From assembly GCF_009371885.1 (NCBI RefSeq), contig NZ_QLZA01000001.1:124001-188000 (forward strand): a DNA stretch of 64,000 nt. Direction: 5' to 3'. The notes under the pieces are model-generated. The model was not told the DNA's origin. It made no database searches and saw only the letters and a program-made list of their open reading frames with translations. A program made the position numbers and the translations under genes. The stretch is from Bifidobacterium tibiigranuli. Its GTDB lineage: Bacteria > Actinomycetota > Actinomycetes > Actinomycetales > Bifidobacteriaceae. Position 1 is the stretch's first letter. Every line of letters starts with the position of its first letter. Shown one piece after another: positions 47,544 to 54,892 of the stretch.

Positions 47544-48641
47544 ATGAAACGCAAGACAACGGTATTCGTAAATTCACGAAGCGCATGGGCCAAGGGCATC
47601 TCGGTCGCGGTGAGCGCCATGCTCGTTAGTACACTTGGAGCATGCGGGGCGATGCAGAAGGCCGACCAGCTTTCCGGCGCATCCGGGGCATCAGCTGAGA
47701 AATGCCCCGTTGCAGTCAATAAGGACGTCAAAGGCACCATTCGCATCGCTTGGCAGGCCATCGCGAATGCCGATCTCATCGTCAAGGATCGTAAAATGCT
47801 CGAAACCTGCATGCCGAATGCGACCATCCAATGGAATCAGTTCAACTCCGGCGGCGATGTCGTCCAGGCGTTCGGCTCGCGTTCGGTCGATCTGGGACTG
47901 GCCGGCTCAAGCCCGGCCGTGAAGTCGGTGTCGGCTCCGTTGAATCTCAATGTCAAGGTCCTGTGGATTCATGACATCATTGGCGAGGCGGAGTCCTTGG
48001 TAACTCGCGACTCGTCAGCCAAGTCGATCAAGGATCTCGCCGGCAAGAACATCGCTGTGCCCTTTGGCTCGACTTCGCATTTCAGCCTGCTGTCCGCGCT
48101 CAGCCAGGCAGGCATGGACTCGTCAAGCGTCCACCTCATCAACCTCGACCCCGATAAAATGGCTGCGGCTTGGAGCCGTGGCGAGATAGACGCGGCATGG
48201 GTGTGGGACCCAGTGCTGTCCAAGCTCAAGGCAGACAAGGGCTCTATGGTGACGTCGAGTGCGGTAACAGCTAAGAACGGTGCCGCGACCTTCGATATGG
48301 AACTGGTTTCAGGTGACTTCATCAAGGCCAATCCCAGCGCTGTCAAGACCTGGACCGCAGTCGAAAACTATGCGGTTGGCATGATTGCCAGCAACCCCTC
48401 CAGCGCTGCGGACTCGATATCGGCGCAGCTTGGCAATAGCCCTGAGGAAGTCAAAACTCAGTTCAAAGGTTATTCCTACCCGAACGCCTCCGAACAGTCC
48501 AAGATATTCTCCGACCAGCTTCCCGGCATCTTCAAGGCAACTGCGCAATTCCTCAAAGGTCAAGGCGACCTTGACGCTGTGAACGACGACTATGCGCCAG
48601 CGCTCTACACAACGGCGATTGATGCGGTGGCGAAGCAGTAG
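47544..48641 (+). CDS. Taurine/sulfonate-type ABC substrate-binding lipoprotein (TauA-like)
   Basis: 365 residues from ATG 47544, which has SD AAAAGGA at good spacing; ATG 47538 is too close. Signal peptide with lipobox LVSTLGAC. The NMT1/TauA-type body has IRIAWQAIANADLIVKD, WNQFNSGGDVVQAFGSRSVDLGLAGSSPAVKS, GKNIAVPFGSTSHFSLLSAL and MAAAWSRGEIDAAWVWDPVLSKL, the pattern of periplasmic taurine-binding proteins. It carries two further cysteines (EKCPVA, LETCMPN) that could form a disulfide. It delivers the sulfonate to the adjacent permease. Confidence 0.92.
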   Translation: MKRKTTVFVNSRSAWAKGISVAVSAMLVSTLGACGAMQKADQLSGASGASAEKCPVAVNKDVKGTIRIAWQAIANADLIVKDRKMLETCMPNATIQWNQFNSGGDVVQAFGSRSVDLGLAGSSPAVKSVSAPLNLNVKVLWIHDIIGEAESLVTRDSSAKSIKDLAGKNIAVPFGSTSHFSLLSALSQAGMDSSSVHLINLDPDKMAAAWSRGEIDAAWVWDPVLSKLKADKGSMVTSSAVTAKNGAATFDMELVSGDFIKANPSAVKTWTAVENYAVGMIASNPSSAADSISAQLGNSPEEVKTQFKGYSYPNASEQSKIFSDQLPGIFKATAQFLKGQGDLDAVNDDYAPALYTTAIDAVAKQ

Positions 48642-48676
48642 CGGCTGCATCGGCACGATACGAAAGGAGCATCACG

Positions 48677-49522
48677 ATGAGTGAACAGACGATGGCTTGG
48701 GACGAGCTGACCGAGCGCACTGCGATGAGCAAGCAGGGGATTGCTGCCGATATTCGAGGACTCCAACAGCGATTCACCACACAGGAAGGAGATGAGGTCA
48801 TTGCGCTGCACGACATCAATCTGCAGATCAAGGAGCATGACTTCATCTGCGTCGTCGGCCGCTCCGGATGCGGCAAAACCACATTGCTCAATGCCTTGGC
48901 GGGTTTCGAGAAACCGACTGAGGGAGAAATCATCTTCCGCGGCGCCAAGGTCGAAGGGCCGAGTCCCCGTCGTGGCGTGGTATTCCAGAAGCCGCCGCTC
49001 TATCCGTGGCTTACCGTGCGCGACAACGTGGAGTTCGGCATGAAGATGCAGAATGTGAAGAAGGACGAACGGAAGGAGCGGGCCGAACAGTATCTAGAGT
49101 TGGTCGGTCTCAAGGATGCCGCCGATCGTCGACCTTACGAGCTCTCCGGAGGTATGCAGCAACGTGCGCAAATCGCCAGAGTACTCGCCACCGACCCGGA
49201 TCTCATCCTGATGGACGAGCCGTACGGGGCGCTGGATGCCTTGACGCGCGAGCGGCTGCAGAATGAATTGCTGCGCATCTGGGAGGACCATAAGAACACG
49301 GTGTTCTTCATCACCCACAGCGTTGACGAGGCGATTTTCCTCGCCACGCGGGTCATCGTCATGACTGCGCACCCTGGAACCATCAAAATGGATATCCCCA
49401 TCGACATTCCTCGTGATACTGCGAATCCCGAGGATATGGAGAAGGTGCGTTCCGACCCGCGCTTCGTGGAGCTGCGGGAGCGTATCACCGAAGCCATCTA
49501 CGAACAGGATGACCAGCAGTAG
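48677..49522 (+). CDS. Taurine/sulfonate-type ABC transporter ATPase (TauB/SsuB-like)
   Basis: 281 residues, ATG 48677 with SD AAAGGAGC. Walker A VGRSGCGKTTLLNALAG, Q-loop GVVFQKPPLYPWLTVRDNVEFG, signature LSGGMQQRAQIARVLATDP, Walker B LILMDEPYGALDALTRE and the H-loop FFITHSVDEAIFLATRV. QKPPLYPWLTV is characteristic of the nitrate/sulfonate/taurine importer subfamily. A ~25-residue N-terminal leader precedes the domain. Last gene of the cassette, followed by a hairpin. Confidence 0.93.
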   Translation: MSEQTMAWDELTERTAMSKQGIAADIRGLQQRFTTQEGDEVIALHDINLQIKEHDFICVVGRSGCGKTTLLNALAGFEKPTEGEIIFRGAKVEGPSPRRGVVFQKPPLYPWLTVRDNVEFGMKMQNVKKDERKERAEQYLELVGLKDAADRRPYELSGGMQQRAQIARVLATDPDLILMDEPYGALDALTRERLQNELLRIWEDHKNTVFFITHSVDEAIFLATRVIVMTAHPGTIKMDIPIDIPRDTANPEDMEKVRSDPRFVELRERITEAIYEQDDQQ

Positions 49523-49531
49523 TCAAGATTG

Positions 49532-49571
49532 GTGTGGATGCTCGTTTCAGATTGTGCCGCGAGCATCACAC
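49532..49571 (+). terminator. Stem-loop terminator closing the taurine-type operon
   Basis: GTGTGGATGCTCG (49532-49544) pairs with CGAGCATCACAC (49560-49571) with one bulged G. It begins 10 bp after the ATPase stop and separates the cassette from aroA. Confidence 0.65.
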
Positions 49572-49699
49572 TAATTGCTCCGAGAGCATTATAGACAGCA
49601 GCCCAATCCCCAGCGGTGGCGTACCAACTTTCTGGTGCGTCATCGCGCTGCGTTTCAATGCATTGCCGCTGGTCGTCCATGTAGCGTTCTGCCGATACG

Positions 49700-51163
49700 A
49701 TGGCTGACATGACAAGTTCTGCAACGTCTTTTCCTGATCCCTGGCCTGCGCCGCGTGCGCTGCATCCGCTCGACGCCGTTGTCGAGGTGCCGGGCAGCAA
49801 ATCGCTGTCGAACCGCTATCTGGTGCTGGCGGCGTTGGGGACCCGGCCGGTCACGCTGAAGGGCCTGCTGCGCTCGCGCGATACAGAGTTGATGATGGCG
49901 GCTTTGGAGCGGCTCGGAACCAAGTGCGAGTCACTGAACGATGACGGTACGACAGTGCGGGTCACGCCGCCAGTTAGCGGTGCTTTTCATGGCAATGTGA
50001 CGGTCAATTGCGGGCTGGCTGGCACGGTGATGCGCTTCGTCCCGTGCCTAATACTGTTCGCGGATGGGCCGGTTCGCTTCGACGGTGATGAACAGGCGTA
50101 CGCACGGCCTATGCAGCCGGTGCTCGACGGGCTTGAGCAGCTGGGCGCTCGCATCGAGTACCACGGCGAGCGTGGATTCCTGCCGTTTACAATCACTCCG
50201 CCACTGTGGGACGGCGAAGATTCTGCCAGTAGTGCAGGTGACAGCGAGAGTCGCATGGCGCATATCGCCATTGATTCCTCGGCTTCCTCTCAGTTCATCT
50301 CGGGTCTGTTGCTCGTTGCTTCGCGTCTGCCGCATGGTTGCGAACTCGTGCATACTGGCGAAAAACTGCCCAGTATGCCGCATATCCGCATGACCATGGA
50401 AGACGTGAACCGTGCCGGAGGGCATATCGAGATGCCGCAACCGGGCCATTGGATTATCGGGCCTGCGGGACTCGCGCTGCCTCATGAAGTCGTCGTGGAG
50501 CCCGATCTGTCCAATGCGGCGCCGTTCCTGGGCGCGGCGATGATTGCCGGTGGCTCGGTCAGCGTGCCGCGCTGGCCGAAGGAGACCGCACAGCCGGGCG
50601 GACTGCTGCCCGCGCTGCTGCAGCGCATGGGCGCATCCGTGAGCTGGGACGGGAAGCCATGGCCTGCCGGCAGCCTAGTCGATAGCGACAGCAACAGCCC
50701 CAACAGCACTGGTTTCGCCGACGACGCTCCGGCTGCCGCACTGCTGCGTGTCACTGGCACTGGTACGATTCATGGACTCGGCCAGTACGACTTGAGCGCG
50801 GCGGGGGAGATTGCGCCGAGTATCGCGGCGCTGTGTGCGCTGGCGGATGCGCCGACCGCTCTGGTGGGCATCGGCCATCTGCGCGGTCATGAGACGAACC
50901 GGCTGCAGGCGCTCGTCACCGAGATTGAGCGTATAGGCGGCACGGCCCATGAATTGGCTGACGGCATCGAAATCACCCCGGTGGCGAAAAACCAGCTTCA
51001 AGGTACGATAATCCAGACCTACGCCGACCATCGCATGGCGACTTTCGCAGCCATGCTCGGACTGGCTATTGACGGCATCGATATCGTGAACATCGCCACC
51101 ACACGTAAAACTCTGCCCGATTTCACCGGCATGTGGACGAGCATGCTCCAGGCCAGAGGCTAG
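49700..51163 (+). CDS. aroA: 3-phosphoshikimate 1-carboxyvinyltransferase (EPSP synthase)
   Basis: 487 residues, longer than the usual ~430-450 because of a loop rich in Ser/Asn/Asp (LVDSDSNSPNSTGFADDAP) and others. Signatures are EVPGSKSLSNRYLVLAALG (PEP/S3P binding), NCGLAGTVMRFVPCL, DSSASSQFISGLLLVASRL and YADHRMATFAAMLGL. Sixth step of the shikimate pathway to aromatic amino acids. ATG 49700 lacks a clear SD; ATG 49709 is an alternative. Stand-alone gene followed by hairpin repeats. Confidence 0.95.
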   Translation: MADMTSSATSFPDPWPAPRALHPLDAVVEVPGSKSLSNRYLVLAALGTRPVTLKGLLRSRDTELMMAALERLGTKCESLNDDGTTVRVTPPVSGAFHGNVTVNCGLAGTVMRFVPCLILFADGPVRFDGDEQAYARPMQPVLDGLEQLGARIEYHGERGFLPFTITPPLWDGEDSASSAGDSESRMAHIAIDSSASSQFISGLLLVASRLPHGCELVHTGEKLPSMPHIRMTMEDVNRAGGHIEMPQPGHWIIGPAGLALPHEVVVEPDLSNAAPFLGAAMIAGGSVSVPRWPKETAQPGGLLPALLQRMGASVSWDGKPWPAGSLVDSDSNSPNSTGFADDAPAAALLRVTGTGTIHGLGQYDLSAAGEIAPSIAALCALADAPTALVGIGHLRGHETNRLQALVTEIERIGGTAHELADGIEITPVAKNQLQGTIIQTYADHRMATFAAMLGLAIDGIDIVNIATTRKTLPDFTGMWTSMLQARG

Positions 51164-51198
51164 ACGCGCCTTAGCTTTGGGATGCAACGGAGCACGGT

Positions 51199-51257
51199 GT
51201 CACAAACCCCGCACTAAGTCGCACCTACTGCGGTCGCTGCGTCGTGTGAACGCCGTC
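51199..51257 (+). repeat. Degenerate first copy of the aroA-ackA hairpin repeat
   Basis: Starts GTCACAAACCCCGCA and ends with a TGCG...GTGTGA segment, resembling the arms of the two hairpins that follow but with many mismatches. Probably a decayed copy of the same ~60-nt element. Confidence 0.45.
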
Positions 51258-51310
51258 ATACGTCACAATCCCCGCATTACCTTGACTCTTATGCGGGCCT
51301 TGTGTCATAT
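51258..51310 (+). repeat. Hairpin repeat, imperfect copy
   Basis: Arms ATACGTCACAATCCCCGCAT (51258-51277) and ATGCGGGCCTTGTGTCATAT (51291-51310) form an imperfect inverted repeat with a 13-nt loop. Same arm consensus as the perfect copy 63 bp downstream. Confidence 0.75.
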
Positions 51311-51320
51311 AACCGCCGGA

Positions 51321-51373
51321 ATACGTCACAAGGCCCGCACCACATTCGTGATAGTGCGGGCCTTGTGACGTAT
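51321..51373 (+). repeat. Hairpin repeat, perfect 20-bp inverted copy
   Basis: ATACGTCACAAGGCCCGCAC (51321-51340) and its exact reverse complement (51354-51373) flank a 13-nt loop. Lies between convergent aroA and ackA, so it may act as a two-way terminator, but its length and tandem relatives suggest a repeat family. Confidence 0.85.
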
Positions 51374-51430
51374 GATGGGCTCTCCGAGTTATAAGGCTTA
51401 TAAGCTAACCCGTGCGTATACGTGCATATA

Positions 51431-51467
51431 TGAATGAGGGGCCACACAATGTGAGACCCCTCATTCA
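51431..51467. terminator. Bidirectional stem-loop terminator between aroA and ackA
   Basis: TGAATGAGGGG (51431-51441) pairs with CCCCTCATTCA (51457-51467), with a second CACA/TGTG pairing inside the loop. It lies ~70 bp past the ackA stop and has T/A-rich flanks. Confidence 0.7.
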
Positions 51468-51534
51468 TCAATCATATATACAGCTCACATGCATGCAGCT
51501 CAGCCGAGCTGTATCAGCAAACGTTCACAGTGCG

Positions 51535-52764
51535 TCAGCGTGTGAACACGTTGCCGTAGGAATCCTTGCCGGCTTGGGCAAGAGCTGCGGACTTGCGTGC
51601 GATGGCGAGCTCTTCGTTCGTCGGGATGACGGCGACGATAACCGAGCTGTCAGGCGTTGAGATGATGCGCGGATCCTTGGAGCGGGTGGCGTTCTTCTCA
51701 GCGTCGAGCTTGACGCCGAAGGGCGCGAGCTTGTCGCATACGGCAGCGCGGACGATATCATCGTTCTCTCCGACGCCGGCGGTGAAGGTCAGCACGTCGA
51801 GGCCGCCCAGTTGCGCGGTGTAGTTGCCGATGTAGCCGACGATACGGTGGATGTAAACGTCGAGCGCCAGCTTGGCGTTCTCGTCGCCCTCGGCAATGAG
51901 ACGGTGGACTTCACGCAGATCGCCGAAGCCGGTCATGCCCATCATGCCGGAGCGCTTGTTGAACAGCGTGTCCAGCTCGTCGACGTTCATATGGGCGTTG
52001 CGAATCAGATGGAAGACCACAGCCGGGTCGATGTCGCCGGTGCGGCCGCCCATGACCAGGCCCTCAAGCGGGGTCAGACCCATTGAGGTGTCGATCGGAC
52101 GGCCGGAGATCTGCGCAGAGGCAGAAGCACCGTTGCCGACGTGCAGCACGATCTGCTTCAAGCCTTCGGCGGGCTTGCCGACGACTTCGGGAACCACGGA
52201 GCCGATGTACTCGTGTGACGTGCCGTGCGCGCCGTAGCGACGGATATGGTATTTGTCGGCAATGTCCTTGTTCAGCGCGTAGGTGCTGGCTTCCTTGGGC
52301 AGCTGGAAGAAGAAGGAGGAATCGAAGACGAAGACCTGCGGCACGTCGGGCAGCAGTGCGCGCATGACTTCGGCGCCGATTGCCTCGGGGCCGTTGTGCA
52401 GCGGCGCGAGTACGGCGAGGTCCTTGACCTTGCCAATGGTCTTGTCATTGACAAGTGCGGGCTGCGGGAAGACCGAGCCACCCTGGACCACGCGGTGGCC
52501 GACGGCGACGATGCCGGCTTCCTCCAGCTTGGGGCCGTACTCGCCGAAGAGATCGAGGACGCGCTTGAGACCCTGCTCGTGATCGTGGATGGGCTCTTCC
52601 AGCTCATGCTTTTCGCCATTGAATTCATGCTTGTAGTGACCGTCGATCGGCTCGCCGATCTTTTCGACCAGGCCCGAGGCCAGGCCTTCGCCGGTTTCCA
52701 GATCCACCAGCTGATACTTGATCGAGCTGGAACCGGAATTGATGACAAGGACGGTTTTCGCCAT
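51535..52764 (-). CDS. ackA: Acetate kinase
   Basis: 409 residues from ATG 52764 (MAKTVLVINSGSSSIKYQLVDLETGEG; SD GGAGGAAG). Makes ATP and acetate from acetyl phosphate. VLVINSGSSSIKYQLVD and MGLTPLEGLVMGGRTGDIDPAVV are the two family signatures; GAHGTSHEYIGSVVPE and LTFTAGVGENDDIVRAAVC complete the ATP and phosphate site. In the bifid shunt this step gives the extra ATP. It is downstream of xfp and pta on the same strand. Confidence 0.98.
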   Translation of the reverse strand: MAKTVLVINSGSSSIKYQLVDLETGEGLASGLVEKIGEPIDGHYKHEFNGEKHELEEPIHDHEQGLKRVLDLFGEYGPKLEEAGIVAVGHRVVQGGSVFPQPALVNDKTIGKVKDLAVLAPLHNGPEAIGAEVMRALLPDVPQVFVFDSSFFFQLPKEASTYALNKDIADKYHIRRYGAHGTSHEYIGSVVPEVVGKPAEGLKQIVLHVGNGASASAQISGRPIDTSMGLTPLEGLVMGGRTGDIDPAVVFHLIRNAHMNVDELDTLFNKRSGMMGMTGFGDLREVHRLIAEGDENAKLALDVYIHRIVGYIGNYTAQLGGLDVLTFTAGVGENDDIVRAAVCDKLAPFGVKLDAEKNATRSKDPRIISTPDSSVIVAVIPTNEELAIARKSAALAQAGKDSYGNVFTR

Positions 52765-52917
52765 TGTGGGCTTCCTCCATGTTGTTGGTATGCTGTGTTG
52801 CGTGCGCTCCGTGCGGATGCGCATCTACCGCGCTTGATATTACTCGGCAGCGGCTACAAAATGCTTACAAAGTGGCCGCAAAGCGACTATGCAATAGCTA
52901 CACATGACGCGGTCCGT

Positions 52918-54600
52918 CTATTGCTGCGCTTCAACGGCCGTCAGAGCCACGGTGTTGACGATATCCTCGACCAAAGCGCCGCGTGACAGGTCGTTGACCG
53001 GCTTGTTCAACCCCTGTAGCACCGGCCCGATGGCGATGGCGCCAGACGTGCGCTGCACGGCCTTGTAGGCGATGTTGCCTGCGGCGAGGGACGGGAAGAC
53101 GAAGACGTTGACGTGCCCGGCGACTTCGTTGCCTTTGGCTTTCGACGCAGCCACGGTGGGGGACCATGCGGCGTCGAATTGAATCGAGCCGACGACCGGG
53201 AGCTCAGGAGCCTTCGCCTTGACGAGGGCCGTGGCCTGCTCGACCAGATCGACGTCCGGGCCTTTGCCTGAGCCGAGCGTCGAATAGCACAGCATACCCA
53301 CCTTGGGGTCGATGCCGAAGGCTTTGGCGGTTGCGGCGGATTGGATGGCGATGTCGGCCAGTTGGTCGGCGCCCGGGTTGGTGTTGATGGCGCAGTCGGC
53401 GAAGAGCGCGACGTGATCCTTGAAGCACATGAGGAACGCGCCGGATACCAGCGAGGTGCCGGGCTTGGTCTTGATGACCTGCAAAGCGGGGCGCACGGTG
53501 TTGGCGGTGGAATTGATGGAGCCGGAAACCAGCCCATCGGCCTTGCCGAGCACCACGAGCATCGTGCCGAAGTAGCTCGCATCACGCAGCTGCTCGCGTG
53601 CCTGTTCCTCGCACATGCCCTTCTTGGCGCGCAGCTCGCACAGTTTGTCAACCATCGGCTTCAGGACCGTCTCATCGTCCATAGCCTGGTACGCAGCCTT
53701 GTCGAGCGATGTAAGGCCAAGTTCCTCGCCTCTGGCAAGGATGGATTCTTTATCGCCCACGATGATGAGATTGACGATATCGCGTTCCAGCAGATAGTCG
53801 GCCGCCTTGAGAATGCGGTCTTCGGAGCCTTCGGGCAGCACGATGGTCTTCTTGGCCATCTTGGCTTTGGCGAGCAGTTCGTTCTGGAAGGCGTACGGCG
53901 TGGTCGGCGCTGCGAACGGAGCAGCCAATGCGGCCAGAATCTCATCGGCCGGCGCATTGCGTGCGAAAGCCTGCTCGACCTTGGCTGCGGCCTGCGGGTC
54001 GTCATCGTCCGGGAAGCTCATTTTCGGCAGCGTCCACACGGGCACAGGGCAATTCACCAGCGCCGCCTTGGCGTCAGCGGCCTTGTCGCCGGTGCAGCCG
54101 GTCACGAATACGCCGGCGACCTGTGAGCCGGCCTGTTCCACGGTCTGCGTGCAGGCTTCTATGGTCTGCCTTACCTGCTTGCCATTGCGTGGAATCGTGC
54201 AGATCGCCAGAAACACCGGGGACTTCAAGTCGGCTGCGATCTGAGCGTTGAGCACGAAGCCCTCCGGATCGAAGACCTCGGACTTGTCGGATCCGACAAC
54301 GACCATGGCTTCGGCCTGCGCAGCCTGTGCGGCGCGGCCGTAAGCGGCTACGATATCGCCACGTGCCCCGGCCTTGTCTCGACATGCCTGGCATGGGCAT
54401 ACGCCTCGCACGTCTTCAATGCGTTGTTCGGCATTCGCGCCGTCAAGCAAGGCCTGTGTGAATGTTTCTTTTCTGCATGCTACAGGGCGGAATATGCCAG
54501 TGCGGCAATGCGAGGCAAGAGCTCTGACTACGCCGTAGGCCGCGACATTGCGGCCATTGGCCCCCTCGGGGCTGGCGATGGTGATGATGGTGTGGGACAC
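52918..54600 (-). CDS. pta: Phosphate acetyltransferase with degenerate N-terminal P-loop domain
   Basis: 560 residues from GTG 54600 (SD AAGGAG, 8-nt spacer). The C-terminal ~330 residues are the PTA catalytic domain (KKTIVLPEGSEDRILKAADYL, ADGLVSGSINSTANTVRPALQVIKT, DCAINTNPGADQLADIAIQSA, GPVLQGLNKPVNDLSRG). The N-terminal half resembles the BioD-like domain of long Pta proteins, but the nucleotide loop reads SPEGANGRNVAAYG without a GKS/T, and the DRTGG domain appears to be missing. It interconverts acetyl-CoA and acetyl phosphate. Confidence 0.93.
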   Translation of the reverse strand: MSHTIITIASPEGANGRNVAAYGVVRALASHCRTGIFRPVACRKETFTQALLDGANAEQRIEDVRGVCPCQACRDKAGARGDIVAAYGRAAQAAQAEAMVVVGSDKSEVFDPEGFVLNAQIAADLKSPVFLAICTIPRNGKQVRQTIEACTQTVEQAGSQVAGVFVTGCTGDKAADAKAALVNCPVPVWTLPKMSFPDDDDPQAAAKVEQAFARNAPADEILAALAAPFAAPTTPYAFQNELLAKAKMAKKTIVLPEGSEDRILKAADYLLERDIVNLIIVGDKESILARGEELGLTSLDKAAYQAMDDETVLKPMVDKLCELRAKKGMCEEQAREQLRDASYFGTMLVVLGKADGLVSGSINSTANTVRPALQVIKTKPGTSLVSGAFLMCFKDHVALFADCAINTNPGADQLADIAIQSAATAKAFGIDPKVGMLCYSTLGSGKGPDVDLVEQATALVKAKAPELPVVGSIQFDAAWSPTVAASKAKGNEVAGHVNVFVFPSLAAGNIAYKAVQRTSGAIAIGPVLQGLNKPVNDLSRGALVEDIVNTVALTAVEAQQ

Positions 54601-54809
54601 GATGAATACTCCTTGGTGTGCATCGGACGAGGCGCCATGACACATTCGCCGCATTCATTGCAATCATGCGGATGCGTATGTCGCTCGCACCTATTGTAGA
54701 TGGGGGAGAAGGCATCAGTGTTCCATAGCCGTCGTGTTGGCGTGTCTGCTTGGAAACGCGTGCAACGCAAGGGGTAGCACCACGCCACGAAGGAGACAAG
54801 GAAATACAA

Positions 54810-54843
54810 AAGTGGGGCACCAGGTTTCCCTGATGCCCCACTT
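54810..54843 (-). terminator. Stem-loop terminator after xfp
   Basis: Arms AAGTGGGGCA (54810-54819) and TGCCCCACTT (54834-54843) with an inner CAGG/CCTG pairing. It lies ~50 bp beyond the xfp stop on the minus strand, so xfp is probably transcribed separately from pta. Confidence 0.75.
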
Positions 54844-54892
54844 ACGAATCAGCAATCGCTTGCAATAAGCGTCATGCTGTCATTCGCATTGA

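Noticed and set aside
49498-49800. A 100-codon minus-strand frame across the tauB-aroA spacer, with plausible-looking composition (SAERYMDDQRQCIETQ).
   Set aside because: It overlaps the 3' end of the ATPase gene and the start of aroA on the other strand, has no SD and no recognised family. Shadow of GC-rich coding DNA is more likely.
51199-51373. Considered as a CRISPR array because of repeated ~60-nt elements.
   Set aside because: Repeats are hairpins that decay stepwise, without unique uniform spacers; no cas genes.
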